64,000 nt of DNA from Delphinus delphis (Eukaryota; Chordata; Mammalia; Artiodactyla; Delphinidae), in contig NC_082703.1 in assembly GCF_949987515.2 (NCBI RefSeq), positions 11,804,680 through 11,868,679 of the forward strand. The letters are read 5' to 3'. Below the pieces are notes generated by a model that did no database searches, was not told where the DNA came from, and saw only the letters and a program-made list of their open reading frames with translations. Below are positions 60,046 to 64,000 of the stretch, in pieces (position 1 is the first letter of the stretch; every line of letters starts with the position of its first letter). The position numbers and the translations under genes were made by a program.

Positions 60046-61911
60046 CTCAGTAAGTGGGGCCACCTGCTTCCACCTCTTGATTCCCAGATTGGGGGCCTCT
60101 GATTTCATGCACGTACTGCATCTTGAAGGATTGTACGCTATGCTTCCAGAGTATTGCCTCAAGTTAGCACTTCACCCGTGCCCTTAGAAGACTTTCTGCA
60201 TTCTGTGAAGCTGGCTTCTTCTAGGTAGTGTGATACTCATGTCATAGGCCTACTCCATCCACCTCCTTCAGGGTGAAGTGGGTCCTCTGATTGGATGCCT
60301 CTGTCTCTGCTACCATGGCCACCCCGTTCCCTCATGTCAGTTCTGAGGCAGCCAATGGCAGTTGACTCATCTTTTCCCACTGCATCTTTTCCCAACGCTG
60401 ACACCTTCCAAAGCCATAGGGTTTGCCCAATCATATGGACCAAGCAGCAGCGCTGCTGTACCTACTGTAGAGTGTTTCCTGCTCTGATCTCTACTCAAAG
60501 CTGGCATTTATCTATGTAGTAGATATGAGCTGGAGCAATATTTTCATCTGTGGAATGTGTTGTCTCCTGAGCCCAAAAAAGCCACGTGAGCGTGCTGGCC
60601 TTCCTTATGTAGTAGGAATGCAAAATGCGACAAGATGTCTTTTACTTTGAGAAGATGTCCTCGCATACTCCTGACCATTGGACCCCCTAAAAACTTCACT
60701 GAAGTGGCAGGAGTCTGAATGTTCACAGGGTGCGTTCTGGAGTTCCCACTTCCCTCAGCCTCTTTATCCCTGCCTCTGATCCCCTGGACCAACGAGCAGT
60801 ATTGCTGGCACTGCAGCCTAGACCTCTTGCAGAATCCTTTCCTGCTGAGGGCAACTCAGAAATTCCCACTTCACTGAGTGTTGTCATTGCTTTATCCAAA
60901 CTTCTAAGAACCACCCTAGCAGTGAATTTGCCCCATTCCCTGGGGTCCTTACCAAGGTGTTGCATCTCAGGTCCTAAGAAGGTTACATTTCAGGCCCCTT
61001 TCCAATCACTCTCAAAATAGAGCCCCAGGTGTACGCCTCTTCTCCTGCTGGTACACACTAGCTAATTCTTGCGGCTCTCCTGGTGTATAGTGTCCTTCCT
61101 TCTTAATCATTTCCAATATGTACCCACCCAGGTTATGCTGAGACTGAACCTTGGTAATCAGACAGGGAAGAGGTGAGGGCGGCTACTGAGGGAATCTCAT
61201 GTTCCTCCCTAAGGGTGAGGATCCTGGAGCATCTTCTGGCGTGATAGAAGTGCTAGCTCTTACCGGGGAAGGATGGGACACCTGTGCAAGCCTAAAGGAT
61301 GGGGGTAGGGGTAGTCCCGCAGAGAAAATATAATCAGGGACATCCATCTACATGTCCTCATCCCAGTTTTCAGGGTCCCAGGTTTTCCCTGACCAGCACC
61401 CTGACCTTGGTATAACAGATCTCTCTCAGCTGAGTATTTGAATATCTAGGAATGTCTACAATTCTATTTGATCTTTGACCTGTTCAACTGTGTCTGCTCT
61501 CCCACTCTACAGGAGGTAAGGGCCTCTTTGGAAGCTACCAAAGAGACCCTCTGGCTCTCACACTTAGCCATTACTTGCTTGTTAATGGCTCTGAGTCCCG
61601 CATTATCCCTCTGCTGGCATCAATACAGCTTAGCATTAATCAGCCAACTCTGCTGTCTTTGAGGATACTGTTCTCTCCTGAGTTTTCCAATACTTGAATC
61701 ATCACATCTGCAACAGCATTTTCCTCCTCCAGGACCTTTCCCCAGGTCACCATCAATGAAATCTTTAGCCTTTGAGCCACCGTCTTACACCAGGGGCTAT
61801 CCGTGCCCCACCTATCAACCAGGTCATCATCCTCTTTGCCCGCTGCATGGTTAGTGGGCCAGTCTCAGATGTCAATCTTGTATTGGATCATTCTTGGTAC
61901 TTGCTTGTGTT
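60046..61911 (-). mobile_element. Probable antisense ERVL/MaLR-type internal region
   Basis: Moderate GC with many short broken frames on the - strand. gatgtcttttactttgagaagatgtcc and similar segments recall antisense ERVL internal sequence. It is directly followed by an LTR-like block. No intact gene. Confidence 0.4.
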
Positions 61912-62400
61912 AGTCCAGGTCATCTGAGAAGCAAAAGCTAAGACAGGATTAAAGACGTAAGAGATTTATTGGGGCAAATGCTGGAGAAGGAAAATGGGGA
62001 TCTGAAGGAGGCGGGCAGAACCCTCAGACCAATGCTGATACAGCCCCTGTGAATGAGAGGGGGAACATCTTAGAACTCAACACTGTTCCAAGGAAGTTTG
62101 GCAAGACCAACAGGGAGACCTCAAGCCAAAGGTGCCCTTCAGAGGAATCCTGTGTATTTCAGAAATGGGCCTGCCTTCGTGTCCCTGCCGTAAGCAGTCA
62201 CCGGGAACAGTCCAAGGGAACGGGGTCCTGGCGTGAACACAGTGATGGAAGTCAGAGTACAGCAGCTGGCGCTTTTTGTTCGTTATCCTCCCTGCTGTAG
62301 GAGATCTGGGAGGCATATCCTCCTGGCTGCCACCCCACTGCAGAGAGGATTTGGATCACAAATAGCTCATCTCAGCCATTGATGAAATGTTGATGCTTAT
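61912..62400 (-). mobile_element. Probable LTR, antisense
   Basis: tgtgttagtccaggtcatctgagaagc...gacaggattaaagacgtaagagatttattgggg is typical of the reversed end of a MaLR/ERVL LTR. The right edge is uncertain. Confidence 0.45.
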
Positions 62401-62584
62401 TTGGCTCATTTTGAGAGAGGGGTGATTTTGATCCTTATACTCAAATTTGGGGGAGAAGGATTAGCCTAATTGGAGTCTGAACTGACCATAAGTAATAAAA
62501 ATAATGTTAAAATATTCATGAGTACTCTTAAGCTCAATAGTCAAATTTCTACTGCAAAAAAGCAACTACTTTAAGACTTTAAAA

Positions 62585-62880
62585 AAGATATTTTTAAAAA
62601 TTTATTTATTTGTTTATTTTTGGCTGCGTTGGGTCTACATTGCTCCGCGCGGGCTTTCTCTAGTTGCGGCGAGCGGCGGCTACTCTTCGTTGCGGTGCAC
62701 AGGCTTCTCATTGCAGTGGCTTCTCTTGTTGCACAGCACAGGCTCTAGGTGCGCAGGCTCAGTGGTTGTGGCTTGCGGGCTCAGCAGTTGTGGCTCGCGA
62801 GCTCTAGAATGCAGGCTCAGTAGTTGTGGCGCACGGGCTCAGTGGCTCCGCAGCATGTGGGATCTTCCCAGACCAGGGCT
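62585..62880 (-). mobile_element. CHR-1-like SINE cut inside its tRNA head
   Basis: ggctgcgttgggtctacattgctccgcgcggg...gcatgtgggatcttcccagaccagggct and then a sudden change to antisense L1. The last 60 or so bases of the head are missing. Confidence 0.85.
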
Positions 62881-63740
62881 GTTAGCCACTAATCTACTTA
62901 TCATCTCTACGGATTTGCCTATTGTAGACATTTCAGAAAAATGGAATCATACAACATGTGGCCTTTTGTGTCTGTCCTCTTTCACTTAGCAAAATATTAT
63001 CAAGGTTAGTCCATGTTACAGCGTGCACCAGTACTTATTCGTTTCTATGTCTGAAGAATATTCCATCGTATGGATATATCATACGTTGTTTATCCATTTA
63101 TCAGTTGATGGACATTTGGGTTGTTTCCACTTTTTGGCTATTATGAATAATGCTGCTATGAACATATGTGTACAAATTTTTACATAGACATATGTTGTCA
63201 GTTCTCTTGCATATACGTCTAGGAGTGGAATTTCTGGGTCGTATGGTAATTTTGTATTTAAGTTTTTGAGGAACTGTTGTCCACAGTGGCACCATTTTAC
63301 ATCAACACCAGCAAGCAAATTACTTTTTTTTTTTTTTTTTTTTTTTGCGGTACGCGGGCCTCTCACCGCTGTGGCCTCTTCCGTCGCGGAGCACAGGCTC
63401 CGGACGCGCAGGCTCAGCGGCCATGGCTCACAGGCGCAGCCGCTCCGCGGCATGTGGGATCTTCCCGGACCGGGGCACGAACCCGCGTCCCCTGCATCGG
63501 CAGGCGGACTCTCAACCACTGCGCCACCAGGGAAGCCCCAAATTACTTTTTATATTTAAAATATCCTAGGCATCTTTCTGTGTCTAAAGATTAACAAAAT
63601 TATTTTTAAAAACTGTTTAATATTCCATTGTACGAAGGCATCAAAATTTATTTAACTAATCCACTAATAATGGACATTGCATTGTTCTCAGTTTCTTACA
63701 ATTTCAACTAATGAAGCATTAAACATATTTTATGAATAAA
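62881..63740 (-). mobile_element. Antisense L1 3' region, split by a SINE
   Basis: tgcctattgtagacatttcagaaaaatggaatcatacaacatgtggccttttg...tccatttatcagttgatggacatttgggttgtttccac...ggagtggaatttctgggtc is the reversed L1 end. The part after 63540 (taatattccattgtacg...aatccactaataatggacat) looks like a second antisense L1 piece. Confidence 0.65.
63328..63538 (-). mobile_element. CHR-type SINE, very well preserved
   Basis: CpG-rich body (gcggtacgcgggcc, gtcgcggagc, ccgcgtcccctg). The duplication caaattactttt is at 63316-63327 and 63539-63550. Inserted into L1. Confidence 0.94.
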
Positions 63741-63779
63741 TATGTAAAAGAAGTAAAGTTACTTGTTTGAAAGAGATGA

Positions 63780-64000
63780 GTGTTTTAATTATTCTATCGA
63801 AGCATAAATGACCAACAACACACTGTATATATTGCAAGTGTACAATTCAATAAGTTTTGATTTTGTATACAACCATGGAACCATCGCTACCATCAAAATA
63901 ATAAGCATATCTGCAAAAATTTCCTTTCCTCTCTCCCACCCATCCTCATCCATTCCTCTGTCCCCCAGCAACTACAACCTATTTTCCATCAATATAGGTG
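63780..64000 (-). mobile_element. Antisense L1 3' end fragment, running off the window
   Basis: attgcaagtgtacaattcaataagttttgat...acaaccatggaaccatcgctaccatcaaaata...cccccagcaactacaacc is the reversed L1 tail. Confidence 0.6.

Overview
The window looks like nuclear DNA of a cetacean (whale, dolphin or porpoise). About twenty copies of tRNA-derived SINEs of the CHR type are scattered through it. They have heads reading ttccctggtggcgcagtggtt, and many carry intact target-site duplications. They sit on a background of ordinary mammalian fossils (L1, L2, MIR, MER5A-like, LTR elements). SINE assignment and species group are recognised by eye, not by a database search.

The only protein-coding gene I can support is PURG (purine-rich element binding protein gamma), on the + strand. 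A CpG island at about 17.69-18.90 kb holds the promoter. The main coding exon (18819-19874) encodes a 351-residue protein with three PUR repeats. In human, PURG lies head to head with the Werner helicase gene WRN and shares a bidirectional promoter with it. Here the WRN first (non-coding) exon and the start of its long first intron would therefore occupy the - strand from about 18.2 kb down to position 1. I see no WRN coding exon, and the WRN assignment rests on synteny. A consensus 5' splice site inside the PURG coding sequence (19695) and a matching 3' splice site 31.9 kb away (51559/51560) predict the alternative isoform B. Its terminal exon would add exactly 34 residues, giving 326.

Layout: 1-17.5 kb is intergenic or WRN intron 1. 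It is dominated by repeats: an L1 tail, a hAT-type MITE, a solo LTR with a 5-bp duplication, and an L2 cut in two by an L1 that itself carries several SINE insertions. 17.5-18.9 kb is the promoter. 18.8-24 kb is the PURG coding exon and the AT-rich 3' region of isoform A. 19.7-51.56 kb is the isoform B intron, full of SINE, L1, MIR and MER5-like fossils. 51.56-52.47 kb is the isoform B last exon. 52.5-64 kb is gene-free and ends in a cluster of endogenous retrovirus remains (LTR, lysine-type primer site, decayed gag) and antisense L1 pieces.

I found no CRISPR array, operon, functional RNA gene or novel multi-gene system. The most informative observations are the isoform B exon, a predicted 5'UTR intron with a tiny upstream ORF, the repeat-rich bidirectional promoter, and several well-preserved transposon insertion structures.
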